NCBI GenBank assembly: GCA_024704765.1
Contig: JAKMXF010000343.1
Span: 496,001-560,000, forward strand
DNA: 64,000 bases
Source: Oopsacas minuta
Lineage: Eukaryota > Porifera > Hexactinellida > Lyssacinosida > Leucopsacidae
Direction of reading: 5' to 3'
Part shown: positions 32,401-45,000 of the stretch, one piece after another
Layout of the letters: each line of letters begins with the position of its first letter
Numbering within the stretch: the first letter of the stretch is position 1
Notes under the pieces: model-generated
Told to the model about the DNA's origin: nothing
Seen by the model: only the letters and a program-made list of their open reading frames with translations
Database searches by the model: none
Program-made: the position numbers and the translations under genes

Positions 32401-35400
32401 TCAAAAGCCAAGCCGGGCCGAGCCGAGCCGAGCCAAATCTCAACTGGAACTGAATCAGACTAAAAACCTGAACAGGATTCCAACTCAGCTCTATTACGGA
32501 AAAATTAGCGATAATTGGATGAATACATTTGCCCGATATTCTGCTAGTTTAGTGAGGTGCCCAGATAAGGATATTCGTTGCATACGTACAGTAACAGTTG
32601 CAATCGGGCAGGTTTTTCAGGTCCGAATTCCTTTTCTTTGGCCAGAACCCGGACGACCCGACGCATGCGAACTACATAGTATAGAATAATATTATTGAAT
32701 GAAAACTGATGAAGCAGAACGTACAGTCAGAAATTGTGTTAGATAATAACTTGATTTACATCCTATAAAAGGAATAAGATGAAAATATTTCGAATATTAA
32801 TTGCCGTCTATTTGGGACCCTAATGTACAGGACCGAAGCCGGCTCATGCCGGGTTTACGACCTCATGAGAAATCCAATTCGTCGAGATAACGGATGGCAA
32901 CATTACTGTAATATAACGTACTGATATACATCCGTTATAGAGAGGAGATTCATCTTGTGATGCTGAGCTGCAAGAAAGACGGGGCTCTCTATCAGTTGGA
33001 TACTGAATTACTGAGCTAGTAGATATGGACCAAGAAGCTTCAGGGTTATCAAATATCTGAAAAATATATGTAAACACATTACTACAGTCGGTAGAGAATA
33101 AACAAAAACACAAATACAAGTACAAATAGAGCATATGTGTGATTCAATGCTTATTGTTTGATACTCACATTAACACTTTTGTCTCTACAGCAAGTGACAA
33201 GGAATGGAGTTTTCTCTTTCTTTGTTCCGTAGTATATTCGTGTGATAGCAGAGGAATTACCAATGAATTTACCAATACATTTAGCACTATAGGATAGAAT
33301 TACAATCAACATCTGTAACTCGAATGCCCGTTAACTGAAACATTCTTTATCCCGAAAGAATATTCACTTCCCTTCGTTGTACTTTTAATACTTATCGCAT
33401 CCGTTAACCCGAACAGATTTTGATTTCCCCTGAGGTTCGAGTTACCGGATGTTGACTGTATTAAGAGGAAAATACAAATCTAATAAATGATACAACTCAC
33501 TTAATAGCAATTATATTAGAACCATAGTTAACAAGCTAAATAACCCATAGTCTCAGTTCTTATTACACCAAGTAGAATCAACCTTGATTACCGTATTGCC
33601 CTGAATAAGCGTCGGAGTAGAACAGGATAAGGTCCGAATCTTGGAAACCTGGCTTGTGTATATTGCTAATTTACGTATGTATTGATTAATGTATTGTAAG
33701 TGAAGAACATGCTCACGGTTATATCTTCCAAAAGATATCTACATACATGGCTGGGGGCTTGCTTATTCAGGGAAATACGGTATCTTGATTGTACGTTCCG
33801 CGAATGCTTTTGGATGGTCACAACATGTTCGGATATTCGAAGCTGGACAATAATGATTTCCAAGGATGGACATACTTGTAGGTACTTTTCAATTACCTTA
33901 ATAAATCCCATACAATAACATCTGTACCAGAAGCAACATATAAGATGTTTGGATCAGTTGATGTTGATAGATCTTGGAGGACAGCCATATCATCAGATAT
34001 TTTACTAGACACAATAATAGTATAATTCATATAACAACCATTAAAGGTATTATCCTACTTATGAAATAATATGAACATAGAACATACTTGAGTTCATAAA
34101 TAGGGTCTGGAGTTCTCATATCAAATATCTGTAAATATAAATAAAAATATAATATATTTTAGGATAAATTACAAAACAAACGTAAAAATGTGAAATAAAA
34201 TATTATAAATCAAAAAAAGTTGATAGCAGATGGCTTCGTTGAAACAGCAACAATCTTCCCAAGCGAATTAACACACAAACCGTAAAAACATTGCATTTTA
34301 TCTTTCACTCCCACTTCACCATGCTTGTCTAACAAACGCACATTTTTATCAAAAATATTAATAATCCCTCCATAGCAAGACATTACTATCCTCTCATCTC
34401 GGTCTACACAGAAGAATCCAGTAGGCATTACATTACAATTGTAGCCGTTTGGTAAATGTGCTCTCTGCTCACCTGAAGTACTCATTATGAAGAGACAAGG
34501 GTTAGAATCACAGAGCAAATACATTTTGTTGCTAGTAAACTCAATATTGAGTGGCTTTTTTATATTATCCCATGTGAGAGCTCTTACGAATTCAAGATTA
34601 GCTTTGTAGATAACTACACGATCATTCGCATGATCACAAATGTATATGAAATCGTCTTGATTGATAGCTAAGCCTTTTGGCGTGTCTAGCTCATTGCTAG
34701 CCCTTCCTTTCTTACCGACCCGATCTATGAATTCTTTCGTCTTCACGTCAAATGCCAGTACAGAATGTAGTTCAGTGTCAGTTACATATATCAGGTTAGA
34801 CACTATTAACAACCCGTGGGGTTCCTTTAGCTGAGCCTCTCCTATGGTATCAACAACTTTTCCACTTGATCCACATACCTTAACGCATTCATTCCCAAGA
34901 TCTGCTATATAAATACGTCCACTCGCGCGGTGGATAGCTAGATCCTTGGGGAGACGAAAATCCTCTGTATTATGTTTTCCAGTGGACACTATCGGCTTGT
35001 CTTCTATCAAGATTTCTAATTTAATCGCTGAAGAAATGGACTTTAGGATCGGATCTATATCGAACTTAAATTTTCCCCTAACTCGACTATTTAGGCAAGG
35101 ATCTGTACTATCTGCGAAAGTCTTACGTATGGAGCTAATCTTACTCTGCATAAGCTTTTGATGATATGAAACCATGTCGATTAGTATCTGACATTTAGTA
35201 TTCAATTCTTGTTCAATACGATTGAGTTCTGAGGAAAACGAATAGTCGTATGTAGCCATTATAATAGTGGAAATGAAGTAGGAATCTTATTAATATGACA
35301 GCAGTGATAACAATTCTATACTTATAGTTGTGTATAATAATCATAGAGACTACTGTAACTATTCAAAGTATCAGATAATAGTTCAATTATATTATCACCA

Positions 35401-36057
35401 TCACAGACTTAGTTATTCTAAAGTATCAGGTTATATTCATAAGCATTACTATAGATATCTTCAGTAGTGATGCAGTCACAGTATTCAAGTACTATGTAAC
35501 GTATGCCAATTTACAACAAATATTGTCCTATAAGTAGACTTGATCAATAAAAGAGAGGTAGAGAGTGAAATTACACATATCTCGATGATAAAGAAGTCAT
35601 GTGTAAGGAGGTCATAAATTGGGGACAATAAAGTACGCAAGTAATATGATTGTTATGTACTGCCAAATTTACAGCAGACCTCTATAAGTAGTGCTATCTA
35701 CCTAGGCCGGAGAACAAGTAACGAAATAAATCAAAAAATCATTGCAAATGCATAAGAGAAAGAATAATCACCAAAAGTATTGAACTTACGTTAACTTTCT
35801 TTCCACATATCACAAACAAGCGCTGATCACTCATACGGTACTCCATCTTCTTAATTATACCTGGCAACCTCTTAGGCTCAATGCAATACTTCTCCTTTAG
35901 AGTTTCTAGATCTAGAAACCGGATGTAGCTTTCAGGTGAAGAGGTGATGATAGAATCTTCTTCCAGGAGGAGTGAAAGGGTGGATGAGCGAGGATTAATT
36001 TTGCATAAAGATAGAGGTTTCACAATATCCACACCTTTCCTAAATGTTGATAAGTTA
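29411..36057 (-). CDS. KIF21-like kinesin, exons 27-35: WD40 propeller
   Basis: Exons: 35790-36057, 34088-34128, 33897-34004, 33169-33286, 32922-33056, 31174-31308, 30840-30990, 29900-29990, 29411-29465. Translated together they give about seven WD40-like blades. Typical blade ends are [52 protein letters not shown] and DLKLWKV. The last exon ends KTS-stop. The introns contain the NHL gene at 34210-35259, a 156-bp TA-flanked element (33303-33458) and a Helitron-like insertion (31571-32284). The donor of exon 31 is ambiguous: GTACGT at 32921 keeps phase 0 and was chosen over a downstream GTATAT. Confidence 0.78.
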
Positions 36058-39000
36058 CTCACAATCTATATTTTAACATTGAATCGTTGTTGGTTTGGTT
36101 TTAATAGAAAAACATAATTGGAGCACAAATACGAGTATAACTATAATAATATCACAAATTAAACTCACGACTTGTAAGATGATTGTTTGGGTACGAATAG
36201 CTTCCTCCGAGGTTGCTGGTCACTACGACTAGCTGGAATAGCAATAGAGCTACCTTTTGTAGAGGCGCGTGGTGAAGCTGGTAAGTTGGTTTGTATAGAC
36301 CTGTTTGGTGAATTCTTCTGGCGGTTAGTTGGGAGGGATTGTTTGCCTGGTTGTACGCTAGCTTGTGGTTTGGTAGATGTATTCTCTGGATTGTTTGCGG
36401 GATTTTGTGTATTATTAGTTTGCTTGGCAGTATTCGGGTTAGTAGGTGAATCAGATCGCGTTTCAATTGGTGGATTGGATAGCGTTCTAGTAAGTCTTAA
36501 ATTGGTTCGTGAATTAACTCCCAATTTCGGCTGAGAGGTATTCTTTGGAAATTTAGACTGTGTGCCTGTTGGTGTACTGGGTTGAGTTATTGATGGTTGT
36601 TTATGTGGTTGGTTGTTTGTTACAGTATTAGGTTGTATGTTAGTTGGTGAATTGGTTCGTGATGTTGCTTTGACTAGTTGTTTGTTTGTTGATGTGTTGG
36701 CTTGCCTTGTCGATGGTTTAACGATTGATTTATTAGTTAGTGTTTTGGGTTGTATGTTAGTTGGTGAATTTGCCTGAGCTATTGATGTTCTAGCTCGTTT
36801 GTTTGAAGTCAGATTTGGCAAAGAGACGAGAGGAATATGATTGGGGTTAGAGAATGAATTAGTGAGAGGAGATGGAATTTCAGGAACTGTGGAAATAGGA
36901 CTGAATGTTGAATTCTCGTTTGAAGGACTATAAACAATAAACAAGTTATAAATAATTTCAAGCTTTGATCTTAAAACCAGAGGGGACCCACGAGTGGAAG
37001 CAAAATCGGAATTAGCAATTATTTGCTTTATAAAGGACATCTAAGGTCAAACGGTTGTACCCCTCTAACGAAATGTCAGTACTCGCGAATTGTTACATTA
37101 CCAAATACCTAATACTGATATTCGGTTGGCTAAAACAGAACAATTATTCGTCAACAAATACCGAGCTAAAATGGATATTAAATATTTGGTTACCATTTTG
37201 ACATAAGGATGTTCATAGCATTATCCTCAGAGAATTATTCAAATTAATAACTCCCCTAATATAGTGCTGTCAATGAGTTGAAAGAAATCAGATTTCAAAT
37301 ATTCGTTCGTATTTTCGGCTACTCTAGGGGTCCAAATAAACGGGGGTTGGAATATATAGGGGTTTACAATCTCCAAAGCACAGAACTACCTAAGAACTTA
37401 CTACGATAGCTTTATCTAAAACAAATGTACTGATATTCCATAGAATCCAGATAGTTCATAAAACAACCAGTAATATGATGTTGTTGATTTAAGATTTCAT
37501 GTCAATATTCGAAATGTAATAAGCGAAGGGCCGGTTATTCGGACCCCTAGAGTAACCTCTCTAGCGAGGGAGGAAATTATGGAAGGAGGGGCGGGTATTT
37601 GAGAAGGGGGACAAGTATTCGAAGTAATACGGTATTTACCTTCGGGTAAGAGTGTGAGGTGTAGGAGAGAGTGGAGACAAGGATTCAGATACGATTCTCT
37701 TTACAGGTATTCTAAGAGGAGCTGGTAGCTGAGACATAGCGTGGGGAGCAACAGACTGTACCTTAGTTGGAGATTTAAGAGCACTTTTGGGTATGTTAGG
37801 ATTATTAATGTTTTTAATTGGTTTAGGTTGGATAGCACTCCGTGACGATGGTTTAATCATAGAACTCTTCAAGTTTGTATTAGAAGTGTTTGTCGGTGGG
37901 TTTAGGCGTTTGGAAATTGCAGAGCAAGGTGCAGGCTAAAATGTAGGGGAAATAAATATATACTTTTGGGACTCTGGGTCCATTTTGAGAATTCCACTTT
38001 AGGAAATTACTAATTAAATTTTCGAGAAAAATTAGAACTTACATTTGATCCCAAAACTGGTTTATTAGCAGAATTGCATTTCAATTTTTGAGAAATCTGA
38101 GGAGAGCTTTTTTCTTCACTTTGAGTTATCAAATTATTCTTCGAGATTAACTTAACATAAGTAGAATCATCTGTGCTGTAACAACGTCGGATTCTAGAAG
38201 CATTCACAATTAAATCATTATTCATTATATTCAGTCAGTACAGCAAATAAATTGAATACGTCAAAATTTAGACGAAGGACATCTCAGATCATTAAGGCTT
38301 CTCCATATAGGAACTGTGTACTAAAGTCAGAACGGAAGCTCATACCAAGGTTTCGGAACAAAGGTACATGCTAAAATGTAAATCCGTTTACATCAATCCC
38401 CCGATGATATACAGTGGATGTGCGCTAAGAGAATACCTTTGGAAGTATAAAATAAGTTCTTATAACCGACATAATATTAAAATGAGTACATATATGAGAA
38501 GCGTTTTCAGAATATGGTTCTTACTTCCGGTATGTTCTTACTAGAGGTCGCAACGTGACGAATTTTTCGACCCAAGGCATTCAGGTCCAAGCCCGGACCG
38601 ACACATAGGCGACATAGCCAATAACATGGGTTAGAATATTATATACAATTTATAGAAATATTTATGAACTAAATCGTACAGTCAGAAACTGTGTTAAATG
38701 CAAATTTCAATGATATTTTAATAAAATAGTAAAAGGAATGAAAGGAAAAGATTTAATGGCCGATTATTCGGAACCCTAAAGTATAGACCCGAAGCCAGAA
38801 GCTCAAACTCGGCCCGACGACTACAAGCCCGAGCCCCGCCCGAGTCAGAACGGGTCTCGGGCTCGGGTTGGGCTTGCTATAATCGGGATCTACTGGAGGG
38901 ATTAATTATAATCATAAACCTTGTAGTGTCCAAATTATCTTTGGAAAGTATAATTTGATTTTCGATGAAGTCCTTTATCTCCTCCATCTTAGTAACACTC

Positions 39001-42000
39001 TCTGATAGCTGCTTCATCGCACAGTTCAGTTGCTCTTCTTCTAACAATTTAACCTTATTTACAACTCCATCATATATTAGACATAGAAACAATAACTCCA
39101 AAGCGCGTTTAGCTCGTCTCTCATCCATAGGAGTTACATAATTAGCAACTTCCTCGGGTATTCTGGACCCAATAACTCTCTTCACTTCAGGTAGTATCGC
39201 CTTTACATCTTTGCCTGGTCCATAACCTTTATACACTTCCCTCTAAAACGGAATATTAGGAGATAGATAATATTTGAAACACAATGTAAACTCCACAAAC
39301 AGGGACCCGAAAATGGAAATTAGTTTTACTGTTTGTAAAGGTTCATTTACGTATATGAAGCTTGGAATTCGCTCTCTTTATCATCCACTCCGTTTCCACA
39401 GGTCCTGTCCTCGGAGGTTACACTGTATCTAGCACACTTGATAATTAAATGAATACAGTAGGGCAGCTTAGTGACTTTATGTCTACACCAAGGACAAAAG
39501 CATCAAACCTTTCTATATATTACGCATAAGCATAGTCCCTGATTTTGGATAGGAACCACTTCCACTTTCGATCCCTTCTGGCCTTTTTGAAAAGCGGCTG
39601 TCTGCTAATTCGCTGATACACTATAATCTCTTTAAATCTCATCGATTCTTTTGATGCTGATTACTAACCTATTGGTCGATTCGATGAGATTTCAAGAGGT
39701 TATCGCTTCTGGTGTGTATCGGCGAATTAGCATACAGCCCCTATTTAAAAAGGACAGAAGGGATCGAAAATGGAAGTAGTTCTTATCAAAAATCAAGAGC
39801 TCTGGTTATGGGGAAACATGTAGAAAATGTTTGGCGCATGTTCACCCAAAATATGATTTAAGCTGACTAACTGATAGAATAGATGTGTAGAATGTTAATG
39901 ATGGGTAATCAAGGTTCTTGAGACAGCCTCTAGTTCCATTATAAATTTACATTAGGAAGTGTAATATTTGTATAAAATTCTATGTAAAAACAGCTAGATC
40001 TCAGGTACTAATCTATACACCAAGATTATTATCTGAAGAATAAAATCAACGGAATGACGGACATCGCACATCGTCCACACCAATAGGACATAATGCTGCT
40101 CTTAAATGGAACAAAATCAATCGATGAATTTAAAGGAGAATGGCTATCTGTCATTAAGCGTTTGAGGAAATACTCTTATAACATATACGTATATATACAG
40201 ATTGAAATTATACATAATACAACATTAATAGTATTACCTGAGATTTCTTACTAGGTGTGGGTTTTTTCAAAAGCTCCTTCTTCTTCGCAGTCACCTGTTG
40301 AATGACTCGTTTCTCAACCATCATTCTTATTTGTTGAGAAACCTCTGATTTGTTGAGAAGATGAGTAACCATCTTTTCGATGATTTCAATAGATTGTGCA
40401 CGATCTTTTTCAGACTGTTCCTTCGATTCACGGAGTGAAGGAACCCTTGGTGGTCCCATCTTCTTCACATTAGTTTTGCCTGGTGAAGTAGCTTTCTTTT
40501 CTTTCTTGGAAGCAGCTGTGAGAGCTGAAACATTCTTGGTTAATTCTTTAATTTTCTTAGTTAATGTAGATTTGGTTTCTTTTAGGTCTATACTTAGTTT
40601 TGAACATTCTTGAGTTATACTAGTCACCTTCTTTTTACTATCTTCTATTAATTTATCCTTTTTCCCATCCTCAGTTTTATATCTTTTAACTAACTTGTCC
40701 ATCTCACGCACTTTATCTTTATTAATATTTTCTTCTTTCTCACATCTCTTCTCAAAAGTCTTGATTTGTTTTGCTTGTTCGATTTTGATAGTCTCCATTT
40801 TATGCATCTAAAATATAATATGTAAAAATGTCCAGCCTAGAGTGCAGCTCGGGCCTCTGGGTCATGTTTTTATCAATGAAGCCAATAATCCTGTTAATGG
40901 TAAATGTTGCTCGGCCGCGGGGACAGAGGTATGTACGGACGTCGCACATAGTCCATACCATTGCAGTAAATATCTAAAATTATGATCTGTGATAATAGTA
41001 TAGTATATTAATCCAATTACTTTGAAGTAGCACTATGTATGTTGTAATCAAATTTAATCTTCCATAGCTGTAATGCCTCCAATTAATTGTGCCGCTTAAA
41101 ATTCATAGACGTACATGCTGTCAGTACAGATTGTGATTTTATATTTTTGCTCACTCGCACTATATTTCTAAGCGGATATTTAAAAATAAATAAATATTAG
41201 CAAACAAACAGTTAGAATACACATTCCTTGACAATTGGTGAAAGGGGAAAAATCCCAGGACTGCTGGCAGGTATGCGTGAAAAGTGGCCCAATTCCAACT
41301 GCGTTTCCTTATCCATAAAGATAATACTATAGCATGCTATAAATAATTACAGTCAAACTTGTCTATAACGGATACCGAATGGATTGGCCGAAAGTGTCCG
41401 ATATATATACAGGTCACTGATATAGAGAGGTTGTCCGTTATACACAAGTATGGTAGTAACTTTATGTTAATGGTGGTGATATAGACAAGTTGGCCTTTAA
41501 GACAAGTGACCGATATTAAGATAATATAGTGGAAGTAATTAATGATGGCTACCCAAGGGACTTGTCAAAGGTAGACCTTATGAGAGATGATAATGTGGAC
41601 GTTAGATAAAGGGACAGGCCATTAGATAGAGGTAGTTTCTAGACAAGTTTAGCGGCAGTAAGTGACTAAAATGGCGGCCGCTATAGAGAGACCATCATAA
41701 TGAGAAATCGGAGGGGACTGATTTTAGGTAGCCGTTATACAGAGGTAGCCGTTAAGCAGGTTTGACTGTATATTTTCCGCTTAATTAACTCTACGTGCGC
41801 ATAACATTAAGCAGAGTTAAGTTCAATAAACAAGTTAAATACTTTTAAGCTTAACTTACAGTAACTTTCAAAGAGGCTGACAAAGCTTTTCTTTCAACTT
41901 CGGATTTTTCGAAAGCTTCTTTCCATTTCTTAGCTCCCTGGGCTAAATATAACTCTTTGTTAGCAGCTTCTCTTCGCTTTGCCAATTTCTTCTCCTCTTC

Positions 42001-45000
42001 CAGATCCTTAGTCAGTTTTAAAACTTTCTTTTCAAAATCTGCGAGTTTAGTCTTGGCATCGCCTTGCTTCAATTTGTTCTTACATTCCCTAAGTTCGTAT
42101 TTATTCGTATCCATTTCTTTCTCCATTACTTGGATTTTACCCTAAATATATTTAATGATTTTTCACAGTTCGTTTCTATAGAATATCTTAGTGGTGGTTA
42201 CCTCTAAATCTCGAATTCTACCACGAGTTTGTTTTGTGAGTATTACATTATGTTGCTTGTCTTTTTCAATTAGCACAAGTAACCCTTTTCGAATAGTAAT
42301 ATCTTCCATTATTGCAGCTACATCGGGGTTCCAGATGGCTATGAGAAAAAATAATAAAATAGCAAAAATATGACATGAATAAATTCTTATTAACAAACAT
42401 TTAGCTCTGCTTAAAGGGTCATTTCGGGAACAGATAATATTGACGCGATTAACCGAAATAAGATGTTGGCATTCTTTACTAAATAAAATTTATACTGTGG
42501 TCTGCGGCTCTAGTAAGCGGAATATGCTAGAGTGATGTTCAAAAGAGATGCGCATCAATATTACGCACTTCCTGTAGATTTGGAATCAATATAATCCCAA
42601 TGTACTTATGAACGAGTGCGAGCGAGAGAGCAAAACTAGCACTCTTTTGTCAATACTACAGTAGCATACTGTATGCTAGAACAAATATTGATTATACAAC
42701 GGATTCTGCGGTTCCTGGCAAAGACAACTGAGGAAATCGGCCGGCAAGGCCGGCAAGTACAGATAAAGCAAACAGACTTCACATATGATAGCAATCTCCG
42801 TTAGTAGTGGCCGAAACATTTCGAAGCAGGTGCGAGAAATTTTCATTTTGGCCCAAAATTATTTCCAATAATATGTAATATTAATGAATTTCTAGAGATC
42901 CTAATTCACGGAAAGAAGAGACAAATTTTCTTGAAGAAATTTCAAATTTGCTGTTTGTTCAACATTTGGCCTTGTAAATGACAGAATATCGTTTCATAGT
43001 AATACCTTATGAAAAGTTTTCATCATTCTATTTGCAAATGTTATATAGACCACCTTTCGGCTGGATAACTACCTCCCTCTAGCCAAGAGAAAGAGATCGA
43101 GAATTAGAGAGGAATATTTTGGCGGAATTAATTTAATAATGTACGCCGCGCGGAGGGACAGACGGACGTAGCACATCGTCCATCCCATTAGGGCATCTCC
43201 CTATAGGAGCTGCACTAATAATCGTCTGGGATGCAAACCCTACTAATTAACTTACTATTATTTGGATCAGAAGGATCAAGGTCTTCAACGTCACTATCAG
43301 TCTCATATGAATCTCTATCAGAAGAGCTGAAATAATCCAGATGAAGAGGATAGACAGGTTCGTTGTGGGTACCTTCAATGGTTGATTCCTGAAAATGGAC
43401 GCTAGCTCCTTCTGTTACAGCATTATTAATCAATTCACCCTGAACAGCTTGATCTTCCTCGGGGAGGGATGAAATTAAGTCTCCATAAGGATGAGGTTGT
43501 GTTTCAGAGAGATCGAAATTTCCAACTTCTTCATTATCAGATTTAATTTGTTGTTGTGGTACACATATTTCAGCTGGTTTTGGTTGGGACTGTTGGGAAT
43601 TCTCTTCAGAATATTGTTCCTCAATAACATGCAGAGTATTTATTAGATCACTTTGACTACCCTCAGATTCATTACTAGAAATTGCTACATCTCGTAACGA
43701 GTTTTTGGTTGTGGTTCGTGAAACAGGTTTGAGGAAGATCTCGTCCGGACTATCTGGATCATCGCTGGGATGCGTTGTATTTTGGGATTGTTGCTGAACA
43801 CTTGTGGTTGTATCAATTTCTCTTTGGGAATCTTCCTTTTCTTTCAATAATTTTTGAGCTCTCTTTCTATCGTGTTGTACTTGAGCTTTATGCATCATTA
43901 CTAGAACTTCACCTGAAGCATCAGCCCAATCGGATGCACTATACAATGAATGTTCTTGTTCATCATTTGATATTGTTTCAGATAAACTTTTGGAGTCTTG
44001 TGTTTCCTTCAGAGATGCCCTAGCTCTCTTCCGATCGTGTTGTACTTGAGCTTTTTGCATCATTACTAAAACTTCACCAGAGGCATCAGCCCAATCGGAT
44101 GCACTATATAAAGGAGTTTCTTGTTCATCATTTGATTTTGCTTCTGATAAACTTTTGGAGTCTTGTGTTTCCTTCAGAGATGCCCTAGCTCTCTTCCGAT
44201 CGTGTTGTACTTGAGCTTTTTGCATCATTACTAAAACTTCACCAGAGGCATCAGCCCAATCGGATGCACTATATAAAGGAGTATCTTGTTCACCATTTGA
44301 TTTTGCTTCTGATAAACTTTTGGAGTCTTGTGTTTCCTTCAGAGATGCCCTAGCTCTCTTCCTATCGTGTTGTACTTGAGCTTTTTGCATCATTACTAAA
44401 ACTTCACCAGAGGCATCAGCCCAATCGGATGCACTATATAAAGGAGTTTCTTGTTCACCATTTGATTTTGCTTCTGATAAACTTTTGGAGTCTTGTGTTT
44501 CCTTCAGAGATGCCCTAGCTCTCTTCCGATCGTGTTGTACTTGAGCTTTTTGCATCATTACTAAAACTTCACCAGAGGCATCAGCCCAATCGGATGCACT
44601 ATATAAAGGAGTTTCTTGTTCACCATTTGATTTGGGTTCTGATAAACTTTCGGAGTCTTGCGTTCCCTTCAGAGATGTCCTAGCTCTCTTCCGATCATGT
44701 TGTACTTGAGCTTTATGCATCATTACTAGAACTTCACCTGAAGCATCAGCCCAATCGGATGCACTATACAATGAATGTTCTTGTTCATCATTTGATTTTG
44801 GATCTGACAAACTTTTGGAGTCTTGCGTTCCCTTCAGAGATGCCCTAGCTCTCTTCCGATCGTGTTGTACTTGAGCTTTTTGCATCATTACTAAAACTTC
44901 ACCAGAGGCATCAGCCCAATCGGATGCACTATATAAAGGAGCTTCTTGTTCATCATTTGATTTTGGTTCTGATAAACTTTTGGAGTCTTGTGTTTCCTTC

